DNA of 64,000 nt from Flectobacillus major DSM 103 (GTDB taxonomy: Bacteria; Bacteroidota; Bacteroidia; Cytophagales; Spirosomataceae). The stretch covers positions 45,590 to 109,589 of the forward strand of contig NZ_KE386492.1 in NCBI RefSeq assembly GCF_000427405.1, read 5' to 3'. The notes under the pieces were generated by a model that did no database searches, was not told the DNA's origin, and saw only the letters and a list, made by a program, of their open reading frames with translations. How positions within the stretch are numbered: the stretch's first letter is position 1; each line of letters starts with the position of its first letter. Below are positions 26,472-36,422 of this stretch, piece by piece. The translations under genes were made by a program, and so were the position numbers.

Positions 26472-26632
26472 CTGAGTATCCACTTTGTTTCTCCCTCATT
26501 TGTCTCAAAAATAAGGTAATTTCTTCACTTAAAGGTTGGCGTTTTATTGGTAACTAAAAGTTGAACTCACAAACCCAACAAGTTGAGAAAACCTAATTGT
26601 ACAATGAGTGCTTGAATAATTTACATCATAAT

Positions 26633-27808
26633 ATGAGTATTACCTTACAAGTTATTGCAATTGTTATTTCATTCTTTTGGGGCTTGAAGTCGATATTATC
26701 TCCTTCGGTCATTCATAATAAAATATTTGGTATTCTTTTTCTTATTTGGGGTTGGTATTTAACGATGAACCTATTGATATGGTCTGGGCTAACTGATATT
26801 GCTAGCGTTACCCCTTTGTTTCTGGTAGGTCGCCCCGTGTATATTCTTAGTCCTTATCTAGTTTACGTTTATATTGCTTCTATTTCAGGAAAAATTCAAG
26901 GCAAGGTTTTTACTTTTCCCCAAAGTATTATTAATCTATTGCCATGTGTACTCGTTGGATTGGATTTGGTAAAATATTACAGCCTTCCGCTCATGGCCAA
27001 GCAACAGATATTAACTACAATACACTTATTACCTCAGCGTATTCTTATCGAAAAATTTGGGTATATTCCTTTTATTTACGAACCCTATTTGGCAAGCTCT
27101 CTAAGCATTATATATTTTACCAAAATCTGGATGATATTGTCAAAGCAAAATGCTGATTTTAATCCAAAGCCTTCTTTTCTGTACGATTGGAGCAGAGCTT
27201 TTGTTTATTCAATCTTGGCATTGGTAATAGGCGAAGCTCTATTCTTTTTTATTGGTAACGATTTGTTAAAAACCAATATCAAAACCCCCTTTTTTGATAA
27301 AGCTTTAGAAATGCACGCTGTCTATACGATTCTCTTGCTGGTATCGTGGCTACTTTTTTGGTATAAGAATAGAGATGTATTTAGCCTAGAACAGGAGGCT
27401 ATTTTGCCAATACTTCCTATCAAAAAAACAAAATCTAACGATGAAAATCTTATTGCCAACGATGTCGATATAAATACAATTAGGCTTTTTTTAGAAACCC
27501 AAAAGCCTTATCTAAAGCCCAAATATACCCTAGCCGAACTTGCCCTTAGTACAGGTTACCAGCCCTACGAAATTTCAATTGCTATCAACACACTTGCCAA
27601 TTCCAATTTTAATGATTTTATCAATCAATATCGGATTGAAACGATTAAGGAAAGGCTTTTGGCCAAAGAGTACGAGAATATGACTATCGAGGGAATTGCC
27701 TTTGAGTCGGGATTCAAAAATAAAACTACATTCTTAAGTGCCTTTAAGAAGTTTACGGGCATGACTCCCAAAGAATATATCAAATTAACTCGCTTGCCCA
27801 ACAACTAA
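26633..27808 (+). CDS. Membrane-anchored AraC-family regulator
   Basis: A 391-aa protein with about seven N-terminal transmembrane helices (residues 1-265) and a C-terminal AraC/XylS helix-turn-helix domain (about 285-391). The recognition part LAELALSTGYQPYEISIAINTLAN...FNDFINQYRIETIKERL is followed by MTIEGIAFESGFKNKTTFLSAFKKFTGMTPKEY. I start at ATG 26633 (MSITLQVI) instead of a TTG 36 nt upstream. Such fusions sense an envelope or extracellular signal and act on DNA from the membrane. Target genes are unknown; the divergent TetR gene is one candidate. Confidence 0.85.
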   Translation: MSITLQVIAIVISFFWGLKSILSPSVIHNKIFGILFLIWGWYLTMNLLIWSGLTDIASVTPLFLVGRPVYILSPYLVYVYIASISGKIQGKVFTFPQSIINLLPCVLVGLDLVKYYSLPLMAKQQILTTIHLLPQRILIEKFGYIPFIYEPYLASSLSIIYFTKIWMILSKQNADFNPKPSFLYDWSRAFVYSILALVIGEALFFFIGNDLLKTNIKTPFFDKALEMHAVYTILLLVSWLLFWYKNRDVFSLEQEAILPILPIKKTKSNDENLIANDVDINTIRLFLETQKPYLKPKYTLAELALSTGYQPYEISIAINTLANSNFNDFINQYRIETIKERLLAKEYENMTIEGIAFESGFKNKTTFLSAFKKFTGMTPKEYIKLTRLPNN

Positions 27809-28202
27809 TGTAAGCTAATAAGTAACCGTTTTTTAGCTATATTTTATGCCTTTGGTTTCTGACAACAAACTAGCTTTTTATTCAAGTTGACTTTTTTATG
27901 AAAAAAACCAAAATTGTGCTAAAAAAAGTATAACAATATATTTTCACTAAAAAAGGGGGATAATACTTATAAGAGAAATAAATCAGGGCTAAACGCTAGT
28001 CGCTCAAAATCCGTATTATAATGCCGATTTTAGAGGGCATTTTAGAAGAAAAAAACATTTTCCAAATTGGAATTTAAGGGCTATTTTGCTCATAAATTAA
28101 TCGGACATATATTACACATAGCCTAATGTAGATTCTTAAAATATGTAGATTGAGCACCTTTTTTGCTGTATCATTAAATCTCCAAAAACAAGAACTTACG
28201 TC
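27809..28202 (+). other. Intergenic region, no gene recognised
   Basis: 394 bp, very AT-rich, between the AraC-type regulator and the histidine kinase. It holds a weak imperfect inverted repeat (AAAATC...GATTTT, about 28007-28032) and presumably the kinase promoter, but I see no convincing TTG/TAnnTTTG pair and no reading frame. Confidence 0.4.
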
Positions 28203-31200
28203 ATGAGTAATGAAAAATTTTCTCTTTTAAACCTAGTACCAAACCCAAGTTTGATTTTTGGTTTCAACGAACAGGGGTTGAGTATAAGCTTTGCCAATCA
28301 GGCTTATCTTGATTTTACTGGGCTTTGTTTAGCAAATATACAAGGAATTTCTTTTGACGATTTTTCATTGCTCTTGAACCATAATACTCAATATGCAACC
28401 CAACTACGGCATTCAATAGAAAGTATTTTACAGAATCATCATTCCGAAAAATATGTAAGCTACTGGAAGAGTATTTCGGAATATAACTATACAACAATTG
28501 AAGTCGAAAACAAGTATTTTACTGACAATTCGGGTATTTATGTAGCTCATTTAATTGTGGTAGAAAACAATAGTACCATTGCTACACAGCCAGAAAGCAA
28601 CGATAGTTTACGGTATCTATTTGAGTCTGTGATTGTACATACTACCGAAGCTGTTATTATTACCGAAGCAAATCCTGTAGAAGGACTAGAACCCAAAATT
28701 GTATTTGTTAATAAGTCATTTACCAATATGACGGGCTATCGACCTAGCGAAGCAATAGGTAAGTCGCCCGCAATACTGCATGGTAAAAATACCGACCCAA
28801 AGGCTCTTCAGGCTATCAAAGAGGCCTTGATTCAAGAAAAACCCTGTGAAGTTGATATTATTAATTACAAAAAAAATCAAGATGAGTATTGGGTACATAT
28901 CTCGATAAGCCCCGTGTATAATCATGCTGGCAAGCTGATTTACTGGATAGCTCTTGAACGAGATATTACTGTCCAAAAAGAAGCAGAATTACAAAAGCAA
29001 TTATTGACAAGTATTAGCCACGAGTTTCATACTACTCAAACATTATCTATTACCTTACGCAATATCCTCGAAAGTATTGTCACTGCCAAAGGTTTACTTT
29101 CGGCAGAATTTTGGCTTGTCGAAACCAACAAAAATACCCTAAAGCACTTTGTTGAATATCCTGCAAATGAAAGCCCCGCAACAGTGCTGGATATACCAAT
29201 GGGGCAAGGGCCAATTGGACAAATATGGGCATCGAAAAAAGTACAAAAATGGACATCTAACAACTTCCCAACAAGTAATAATACTGAGCAGGCTACAGCA
29301 ATTGGCTATCCTATTATTGACCTTAATGAAGTGGTTGGCGTAATGGTATTAGAATACCACAGTACACAATATACCAAGGCACGCAAAAAAAATTGGATTG
29401 AAGAAATATGTAATTATCTGGGGGCAGAAATTAAACGAAAACAGCATGACGATGCCTTTAATCAGATATTTAATCATGCTCCAGATATTATTTGTTTGTT
29501 GGGCATGGACGGCTATTTCAAGCAAGTAAACCCCATGACCTGCCAAACCCTCGAATACACACAAGAAGAATTACTCAGCCAACCTTTTATTAATTTTTTA
29601 TTTCACGAAGACCGTGAACGAACCTACCAATCTTTCAAAAGCCTCCATAGCTTTACAAAAGTATATCATTTTGAAAATCGGTTTGTTACCAAATCTGGCA
29701 AAATTAAATGGATAGCTTGGACATCCTCTGCCTCTATTGATGAGCAGTATTTATTGGCCATAGGCAGAAATATTACCGAAAAGAAAAACCTCGAAAACCT
29801 ACTAGATAAAACTTACCGTATGGCTCGAATTGGTAGCTGGGAGGTTAATTTTGAACATAATACTATCTATTGGTCGGATTTTACAAAGCAAATTTTGGAG
29901 GCCCCCATCGACATAGTACCTTCTTTAGAAAATAGCTTTACATTTTATAAAGAAGGCTACCACCGCGACACAATCGTGGCATTGGTACAGTATGCTATTA
30001 CCAAAGGTAAGCCTTGGGATGCCGAGTTTATTGTTGTAACTACAACAGGACGTGAGTGCTGGGTAAGAACAATCGGTGAAGTAGAATTTAAAGATGGTAA
30101 GTGTATTAGATTATATGGTAGTATTCAGGATATTGATAAACGCAAAAAAGCTGAGTTAGAGTTGCGTGAAGTAATCAAGGAAAAAAATATGATTCTTGAA
30201 AATACTGGCGATGGCTTTTTGACACTAGATAAAAATTGGGTTATTACCTACTGGAATCAGCAAATAGAAAAACTCACGGGTGTGTCCAAACAACACACTA
30301 TGGGTAAAGTTATATGGGATGTATTTGCCGAAAGTGTTAATACTGAGATATACGAAAAATGCCTTTATGCGGCCAATTCCCATACCATTGTCAACTTTGA
30401 AACGTATTATGTCCCTTTCAATAAATGGATAGAAATTCGGGTATATCCTACCGAGCAAGGGGTAAGTATTTATGCTAGCGATATTACCGAGCGTTATAAT
30501 ACCCAAAAACGGATTCAAGAAGAGCGAAATCTGTTAAGAACCTTGATAGATAACCTGCCCGAAACGGTGTATTTTAAAGACATAAATGCCCGAAAAATGA
30601 TTAGTAATCAGGTTGACGTTGCACTCATCGGTACAAGCTCCGAACAAGAAGTGTTGGGTAAAACCGACCTTGAATTATTTGATGGAGAGTTGGGCAAAAT
30701 AGGTTACGAGCATGATATGACTATTCTTGCTACAGGCCAACCTCTTATCAATTACGAACAGATATATATTCGAGATGGACAGCCCATCTGGCTACAGTCT
30801 ACCAAAATTCCGCTTAAAAATGAAAAAAATGAAGTAATCGGTATTCTGGGTATTGGACGAGATGTTACCGAACGCAAACAAGACGAAGAAAAACTCCTAG
30901 CACTGAACAAAGAACTAGAAGAGTATGTCAAACAGCTAGAATTTTCTAATATCGAGCTAGAACAATTTGCTTATGTAGCCTCGCACGACTTACAAGAGCC
31001 ACTTAGAATGATTACGAGTTTTCTTTCACAAATTGAAAAAAAGTACGAATCAGTACTCGACGAAAAAGGCAAACAGTATATCTACTACGCAGTAGATGGT
31101 GCCAAGCGAATGCGTCAAATCATATTGGACCTCCTAGATTTTTCACGGATAGGAAGAATACAAGACGATACCCAAGCCGTAAATCTCAATACCTTAATTA

Positions 31201-31622
31201 ATGAAATTATGGACATTTACAGCGAAGTCATAACCGAAACAAAAGCAGAAATTACTTATAAAAATTTACCCACAATAACCACTAGTAAAATAAGAGTACA
31301 ACAGATTTTTCAAAACCTAATTGGTAATGCCCTTAAATACAGAAAGCCTAATGAAGTCCCTATTATCAGAATAGAGGCAAGTCAATCGTCTACCCACTGG
31401 AAATTTGCGGTAAATGATAATGGTATTGGTATTGATTCAGAATACTTTGACACTATCTTTGCTATATTCCAGCGGCTACATACTCGGGAAGAATATTCGG
31501 GAACGGGTATTGGACTTGCAATCGTCAAAAAAATAGTCGAATTATTAGGCGGTAAGATTTGGATAGAATCTCAGGAAAACCTTGGGAGTACTTTTTATTT
31601 TACACTTAAAAAATTACCATGA
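28203..31622 (+). CDS. Multi-PAS/GAF sensor histidine kinase
   Basis: A soluble-looking 1139-aa kinase without clear transmembrane helices. Successive sensor domains are PAS at about 8-120 and 140-260 (NKSFTNMTGYRPSEAIGKSPAILHG, a flavin-type PAS surrounding but without the NCRFLQ cysteine), GAF at about 270-420, and PAS units at about 430-540, 545-660, 670-780 and 785-905. The phospho-acceptor is H928 (VASHDLQEPLRM) and the ATPase lobe has NLIGNALKY, NDNGIGID and GTGIGLAIVKKIVELLGG. The stop overlaps the next gene (ATGA, 4 nt), which encodes a receiver protein and probable partner. The architecture is phytochrome-kinase-like, but there is no bilin domain. Confidence 0.9.
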   Translation: MSNEKFSLLNLVPNPSLIFGFNEQGLSISFANQAYLDFTGLCLANIQGISFDDFSLLLNHNTQYATQLRHSIESILQNHHSEKYVSYWKSISEYNYTTIEVENKYFTDNSGIYVAHLIVVENNSTIATQPESNDSLRYLFESVIVHTTEAVIITEANPVEGLEPKIVFVNKSFTNMTGYRPSEAIGKSPAILHGKNTDPKALQAIKEALIQEKPCEVDIINYKKNQDEYWVHISISPVYNHAGKLIYWIALERDITVQKEAELQKQLLTSISHEFHTTQTLSITLRNILESIVTAKGLLSAEFWLVETNKNTLKHFVEYPANESPATVLDIPMGQGPIGQIWASKKVQKWTSNNFPTSNNTEQATAIGYPIIDLNEVVGVMVLEYHSTQYTKARKKNWIEEICNYLGAEIKRKQHDDAFNQIFNHAPDIICLLGMDGYFKQVNPMTCQTLEYTQEELLSQPFINFLFHEDRERTYQSFKSLHSFTKVYHFENRFVTKSGKIKWIAWTSSASIDEQYLLAIGRNITEKKNLENLLDKTYRMARIGSWEVNFEHNTIYWSDFTKQILEAPIDIVPSLENSFTFYKEGYHRDTIVALVQYAITKGKPWDAEFIVVTTTGRECWVRTIGEVEFKDGKCIRLYGSIQDIDKRKKAELELREVIKEKNMILENTGDGFLTLDKNWVITYWNQQIEKLTGVSKQHTMGKVIWDVFAESVNTEIYEKCLYAANSHTIVNFETYYVPFNKWIEIRVYPTEQGVSIYASDITERYNTQKRIQEERNLLRTLIDNLPETVYFKDINARKMISNQVDVALIGTSSEQEVLGKTDLELFDGELGKIGYEHDMTILATGQPLINYEQIYIRDGQPIWLQSTKIPLKNEKNEVIGILGIGRDVTERKQDEEKLLALNKELEEYVKQLEFSNIELEQFAYVASHDLQEPLRMITSFLSQIEKKYESVLDEKGKQYIYYAVDGAKRMRQIILDLLDFSRIGRIQDDTQAVNLNTLINEIMDIYSEVITETKAEITYKNLPTITTSKIRVQQIFQNLIGNALKYRKPNEVPIIRIEASQSSTHWKFAVNDNGIGIDSEYFDTIFAIFQRLHTREEYSGTGIGLAIVKKIVELLGGKIWIESQENLGSTFYFTLKKLP

Positions 31623-32068
31623 AAACAAAACACATCTTATTAGTTGAAGATAATGACGGGGATATTCTTCTTACCAAAGAAGCCTTTGAGAACTCTGTAT
31701 TGATTCGCAAAATCAGTGTAGTTAAAAATGGCAAAGATGCCATTGACTTTTTGAGTCAAATCGGTTCGTTCCTCCATGCAGAGCTTCCCGACTTTGTTTT
31801 ACTGGATATTAATTTACCCAAAAAAAATGGACATGAGGTACTAAAACATATCAAAACCAACCCCAAAACTAGGCATATTCCCGTAACCATTTTTACCACA
31901 TCATCAACTCCAAAAGATATTAATCTTGCGTACGAACTACATGCTAATTGCTATGTAACTAAACCGATAGACGTAAAGTCTTTTCAGGATACTTTAACTC
32001 AAATTGAACTATTTTGGTTCAACCTTGTACAACTACCATTTCCTACCCAACATCATGATTATAGATAA
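31619..32068 (+). CDS. Single-domain response regulator (Rcp1-like)
   Basis: A 149-aa receiver domain with no output domain. The acidic pocket is EDNDGD, the phospho-accepting Asp is D63 (FVLLDINLPKKNG), then T/S in FTTSS and K in VTKPID. The Rcp1-like type is usually paired with phytochrome-like kinases of the kind encoded just upstream, with which it overlaps by 4 nt. It probably takes the phosphoryl group from H928 and passes it on or controls a partner by binding. Confidence 0.92.
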   Translation: MKTKHILLVEDNDGDILLTKEAFENSVLIRKISVVKNGKDAIDFLSQIGSFLHAELPDFVLLDINLPKKNGHEVLKHIKTNPKTRHIPVTIFTTSSTPKDINLAYELHANCYVTKPIDVKSFQDTLTQIELFWFNLVQLPFPTQHHDYR

Positions 32069-33089
32069 ACGACCATATCATATTCTGGTCATTGAGGATA
32101 ACATGGGGGATTTTATTCTAATTGATGATTACCTTCATGAAACTATTGAAAACCCTCAGATTATCCACTGTCAAACTTTTAGGCAGTCGGTTGATGTAAT
32201 CAAGAATCCATCCATTGCATTGGACGTAATTCTACTAGATTTAACTCTACCCGACAAAAGTGGCGAAAAACTCGTTTATGATATATTATCGCTTTCTCTC
32301 GAATGCCCTGTTATTATTCTTTCTGGAAATAACAATGTTGAATTTAGTGTACACTCCATTACACTAGGAATTTCTGATTATCTGCTCAAAGACGATATTC
32401 GACCAACATCGCTTTATAAAAGTATTATTTATTGTATTGAAAGAAGTAAACAAACATTGGCCTTAAAAGAGTCTGAACAAAGATATAGCCAATTGTTTGA
32501 TTTAAGCCCACAACCTATGTGGGTATACGATTTAGAAACGTATCGTTTTCTTGATGTAAACTTGGCCGCCATAAAACACTATGGCTTTAGCTACCAAGAC
32601 TTTATGGATATGACGCTCAAAGATATTCGTCCACCCGAAGACCTTGAAATTCTTGAAGCATCCATAGCATCATCAAGAGAAGAAAGCCCTTTGTTTACAA
32701 AAGGCATATTTAGGCATTACAATAAAAATAAGGATATTATCATGGTCGAAATCAGAGCTAATCCTATTATTTATCAAGGGCGAAAAGCACGTATTGTATT
32801 GGCCAATGATATTACAGAAAAACTAAAATACGTTCACTCCATAGAGGCAAAAAACAAACAGCTTAGCGAAATAGCCTGGATTCAGTCGCACTTAGTAAGA
32901 GCCCCATTGGCCAGAATTATGGGCATTGTAAACCTTCTAAAAAATAGTGTATATTCTAATGATGAAATACAAGAGCTTATCCCTCACATAATTAGCTCTG
33001 CCAACGAGCTCGACGGGCTAATTATGGAAATAAGTACCAAAACATACGAGGCCAAAAATAATCAAGATGAATCGCAAGTATCGAGTTAG
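32055..33089 (+). CDS. Receiver-PAS protein ending in a phospho-acceptor-like helix, no ATPase domain
   Basis: A 344-aa protein with receiver domain (1-120; D62 in VILLDLTLPDKSG), PAS domain (about 150-265) and a C-terminal helix pair (about 270-335) with IAWIQSHLVRAPLARIMG, which matches the H-box of histidine kinases (H279). The chain then ends, with no HATPase lobe. It could be an accessory dimerisation or phosphotransfer protein served by the upstream kinase. The start ATG 32055 overlaps the previous gene by 14 nt, so translation is coupled. A hairpin closes the operon. Confidence 0.82.
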   Translation: MIIDKRPYHILVIEDNMGDFILIDDYLHETIENPQIIHCQTFRQSVDVIKNPSIALDVILLDLTLPDKSGEKLVYDILSLSLECPVIILSGNNNVEFSVHSITLGISDYLLKDDIRPTSLYKSIIYCIERSKQTLALKESEQRYSQLFDLSPQPMWVYDLETYRFLDVNLAAIKHYGFSYQDFMDMTLKDIRPPEDLEILEASIASSREESPLFTKGIFRHYNKNKDIIMVEIRANPIIYQGRKARIVLANDITEKLKYVHSIEAKNKQLSEIAWIQSHLVRAPLARIMGIVNLLKNSVYSNDEIQELIPHIISSANELDGLIMEISTKTYEAKNNQDESQVSS

Positions 33090-33458
33090 TATTGCTCTTG
33101 ACGATTGCCGCATTTGAATACATGAGCTAAAACGTTCATCCAAATTATCAGTCTGAAAGCTTCATAATACCTTGTCCAGCTCAAGCTCCAGTTATGATTT
33201 TGTCAGTGAAAGGATATATATTTTTCTTGTCCACGATATTCATACAGTACTTTTCTAGGCCAGTTTACTTTTCTTAGGTAAATTGGCCTGTTTGTTTTCC
33301 TAGATAATTATTCCTAAAGCCTTTTTAGCCCTTTAAAACGCCTTTCTGTTTTGGCATTGATATTGTATCAGTCTGAAACATTCATTAGTTTTGCTTTTCT
33401 CCTGAAAAGCATATATATATATTTTAATTTCCTTACTAACACATTACTGTAGAACACC
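33090..33458 (+). other. Intergenic region between the kinase operon and the PAS protein gene
   Basis: 369 bp with a terminator hairpin at 33257-33289. The rest is AT-rich and presumably holds the promoter of the next gene; no coding frame seen. Confidence 0.4.
33257..33289 (+). terminator. Terminator of the kinase-receiver operon
   Basis: AGGCCAGTTTAC / GTAAATTGGCCT, 12-bp stem with one G-T pair, 9-nt loop, followed by a T-rich stretch (GTTTGTTTTCC). Confidence 0.6.
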
Positions 33459-34787
33459 ATGAACTCTCAATCCAACTTTAATACAATAGAATTATTAAAA
33501 ACAATTATTGATTATTCCGATGAACGCATTTTAGTTGTGTCTACGAGCCATGAAATACTCCTAATCAACAAGGGTATGAGTGAGCTATTACCTCCGATAA
33601 ATGGTCGCTCGGCTTGCGTCGGGGACTCCTTTCTAGCGTATGTGCCCCCCATAAAACAGCGTAAATATTTAGAAATTTTTGAGCGAGTAGATCACAAAAC
33701 CACATTGATATTTCAAGAGACCATCATTAGAAATCAAGAATATTTTTGGATGACTGTCAAAGCCTTACCCATTTATCAAGAAGGTGTTTTACAAGCTATT
33801 ATATTGTATTTAAAAGAAGAAATAGAAAGTACAATAAAAAATACCTTTGAAACGATTATTGCTAATACCCAAGAAGGTATTATTTTCCTTAATCCTGACT
33901 TATCAATTAAACACTTCAATAAAGCCTCATTTACACAATCGACAAAGCCGTTCAAAACAGGTACAAAAATCACAGAGTATCTTCGTCCAGATGAAAAAGA
34001 CCAATTTTTGTTTATCGTTAATATAGCACTTAATGGTACTTGTTTTGAGCGAGAAGTACCCATAAACGACTCTACAGGAAATACACGCTGGTTTTGGGTA
34101 AAGCTTTTTCCTGTTTATAATAGCAACCATGATTTATTGGGTGTAACAATTTTATCGCAGGATGTCGACCATCGCAAAAAAACAGAATTAGCCTTACAGC
34201 AAAGCGAAGTAAAATTTAGAAATATTATTGAAAATACCCCTGTCGCGATTCTTACCTTAAACAAAAATCTTGCTATTGAAATATGTAATTCAAGAGCCGA
34301 AAAACTTTTTGGTTATCAGCAGTCCGATTTAATAGGATGTGATATTCGGCGTTTCATTAATCATGCTTATTTTGAGTTCGATTCCGAAGGTATTCTGTCC
34401 GAAAATCTAATTTCCAGTAGATTCACCACGACCTATCACAAAACAGGCAAACCTATTACCGTAGATGTATCGATCAACTCATATCGGGTCAATACACATA
34501 AAATAATCGTCCTGACGGTTCAGGATGTAACACAGATTCTTGAAAATGAAATAAAATTAAACAGACAAATAGAGATACTCAAAAAAATAGCGTGGCAGCA
34601 GTCGCACGAGGTCAGAAAGCCCCTAGCCAATATCATGGGACTTATAGAACTACTCAATGGCGAAAAACAAAATATCCCATTTGACACATACTTGGAGCAT
34701 TTGAGGCAGTCGACACATGAGCTAGACGCAATTGTGAGGAATATCGTAGTACAAAGCCACGAAATAATGAGAAATCAATATTTGTAA
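33459..34787 (+). CDS. PAS-domain protein ending in a phospho-acceptor-like helix, no ATPase domain
   Basis: A 442-aa cytoplasmic protein with three PAS units (about 10-120, 125-245 and 250-365; the third contains EKLFGYQQSDLIGCDIRRFI), then an H-box-like IAWQQSHEVRKPLANIMG with H383 and a second helix ending at residue 442. As in the gene before it, the ATPase lobe is absent, although no frameshift is apparent and a stop and terminator follow normally. The two proteins share the IAW.QSH.VR.PLA.IMG signature, so they may form a functional type. A partner kinase would be needed for phosphorylation. Confidence 0.82.
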   Translation: MNSQSNFNTIELLKTIIDYSDERILVVSTSHEILLINKGMSELLPPINGRSACVGDSFLAYVPPIKQRKYLEIFERVDHKTTLIFQETIIRNQEYFWMTVKALPIYQEGVLQAIILYLKEEIESTIKNTFETIIANTQEGIIFLNPDLSIKHFNKASFTQSTKPFKTGTKITEYLRPDEKDQFLFIVNIALNGTCFEREVPINDSTGNTRWFWVKLFPVYNSNHDLLGVTILSQDVDHRKKTELALQQSEVKFRNIIENTPVAILTLNKNLAIEICNSRAEKLFGYQQSDLIGCDIRRFINHAYFEFDSEGILSENLISSRFTTTYHKTGKPITVDVSINSYRVNTHKIIVLTVQDVTQILENEIKLNRQIEILKKIAWQQSHEVRKPLANIMGLIELLNGEKQNIPFDTYLEHLRQSTHELDAIVRNIVVQSHEIMRNQYL

Positions 34788-34855
34788 TGGGTAAGAACGA
34801 TAAACACAAATATCAAAAAATAAACCATTGATTATCAGCATGCTAAATATCAACA

Positions 34856-34902
34856 TTTTTCTTATTAGCTGACGGCTTTTGTTTGTCAGCTAATAAGAAA
34901 AA
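34856..34902 (+). terminator. Bidirectional terminator between convergent genes
   Basis: Perfect 18-bp arms (34856-34873 and 34885-34902; TTTTTCTTATTAGCTGAC and its complement) around an 11-nt loop, with T-runs on both strands. It serves the PAS protein gene (+) and the HD hydrolase gene (-). Confidence 0.85.
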
Positions 34903-34911
34903 CAGCAACCT

Positions 34912-35511
34912 CTACACAACTTCAACAGTAGCAAAACCTTTGGCAAAAGCATTGTTGATTTCATTTTCTAAATACTGCCAAAGCATTTCCGAACCATAAT
35001 TTATCACGTTGGCCTTACTAATTACGGTGTCATAACTCACGTTAAATTCAGCCCAAGTGCCGCCATTATTTGAAAGGTTTTGTAATAAAGGCTCTAGTCG
35101 GTCGATAGCCTTAGCAAATTTGGCTTCATTACTTTGCCCTTCCTCAAACTCCTGCCAAATAGCAATGTATTCTCTTGCCTGATTGGCAGGTAAAATACCA
35201 AAAATTCGCTCGGCAGCCACTAACTCCTCATCGGTGTTTACGTGGCTTTTTGAAGTATCGTACAAAAAAGTATCGCCAGCATCAATTTCAACAATATCGT
35301 GAATCAGCACCATTTTCAATACCTTCAATATATCAACGGAAACATTGGAGTGTTCGGCCAATACCAAAACCATCATGGCCAAATGCCAACTATGCTCGGC
35401 ATCATTTTCGTGCCTGTCGCTATTAAATAATTTTGTTTTGCGTTGAATATACTTTAAGCGATCTATCTCTTTAATAAATTCTAGTTGACTTAACAATTGG
35501 TTGAGCTGCAT
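34912..35511 (-). CDS. HD-domain hydrolase (YfbR/HDDC2-like)
   Basis: Probable metal-dependent 5'-nucleotidase or related phosphohydrolase, 199 aa, starting at MQLNQLLSQLEFIKEIDRLK (an upstream TTG would add 28 residues without homology). HD-superfamily residues are visible: His in RHENDAEHSWHLA, the HD pair in LIHDIVEIDAGDT, and a later Asp in AKAIDRLEPLLQN. YfbR/HDDC2 proteins hydrolyse deoxynucleoside monophosphates; the exact substrate is unproven. Divergent from the Crp/Fnr gene with 86 bp between the starts. Confidence 0.85.
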   Translation of the reverse strand: MQLNQLLSQLEFIKEIDRLKYIQRKTKLFNSDRHENDAEHSWHLAMMVLVLAEHSNVSVDILKVLKMVLIHDIVEIDAGDTFLYDTSKSHVNTDEELVAAERIFGILPANQAREYIAIWQEFEEGQSNEAKFAKAIDRLEPLLQNLSNNGGTWAEFNVSYDTVISKANVINYGSEMLWQYLENEINNAFAKGFATVEVV

Positions 35512-35597
35512 GATAATATATTTTTTGTTTTCTTTATGTTTGCAAAGAAAAAATAGCTTTTGGCTAGATAAAAGGACATTTGTCTCACACCCCAAAA

Positions 35598-36173
35598 ATG
35601 ATTAGAATTAACAAAGAATTATTACATTGTGTTAGTACATTATACCAATCATGTACCGACAGCCCCATCGTAGAACAAACTTTTGAGCCTAAAAACTTGA
35701 TTATTCAAGAGCAGAAGAAGGTTTTTTCGGTATATATCATCAAAAGTGGCATAGCCAAATGCTATTTGACAGAAGACACAGGCATCGACTTTATTCAGGA
35801 GTTTTTTAGCGAAGGTGAAATTTTTGGCGAAATAGAAGCTATCAGAGACGAAATCAGTTTTTGCTCGGTCGAAGCCCTATCGCAATTGGTAGTTTATAAA
35901 ATACCTACTGCTTATTTTCAGCATTTGCTCAAACAAAACCCCGAATTCAATCAATTAATCTTAAAGGCTCTATCCAATAAGGTTTATTATAAAGCCATCC
36001 GTCATTCCTACAACCAGTCGCATACTGTCGAGGCAAAATTGCTACGCTTAAAAGATTACCTATCAGACTTTACACATCTTATCTCAAAACAAGAAATTGC
36101 CAATTATTTAGGTATTACCACAAGAAGCCTCAATAGAACACTGAATGAACTGAAAACAAAGGGTTTGTTATAA
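35598..36173 (+). CDS. Crp/Fnr-family transcriptional regulator
   Basis: A 191-aa regulator with an N-terminal cyclic-nucleotide-binding-like barrel (about 20-120; LIIQEQKKVFSVYIIKSGIAKCYLTE, FFSEGEIFGEIEAI) and a C-terminal winged helix (about 145-191; ISKQEIANYLGITTRSLNRTLNELKTKGLL). There are no FNR-type cysteines at the N-terminus, and the arginine for cAMP phosphate binding is not obvious, so the effector is unknown. ATG 35598 is preferred over a TTG six codons upstream. Confidence 0.87.
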   Translation: MIRINKELLHCVSTLYQSCTDSPIVEQTFEPKNLIIQEQKKVFSVYIIKSGIAKCYLTEDTGIDFIQEFFSEGEIFGEIEAIRDEISFCSVEALSQLVVYKIPTAYFQHLLKQNPEFNQLILKALSNKVYYKAIRHSYNQSHTVEAKLLRLKDYLSDFTHLISKQEIANYLGITTRSLNRTLNELKTKGLL

Positions 36174-36422
36174 AAAATATTCTATTTGTTGTGTATATAA
36201 AATTTTTTTCTACAAAATCTACAGGCAAAATAGTTTAATTATAAATGATAGTTAAAAATACTTATAACGACGTATATATATCATACCAAAAAATGCTATA
36301 TTCACGGCGATTCTGAATGAAATAAGTGTACCCAAAGGCATGCCTGATTATCAGGGTTTTGATGACATATTTACTAACCGAATCCATTTTATTACTTACG
36401 TATTCAAATACCATTCTAAACA

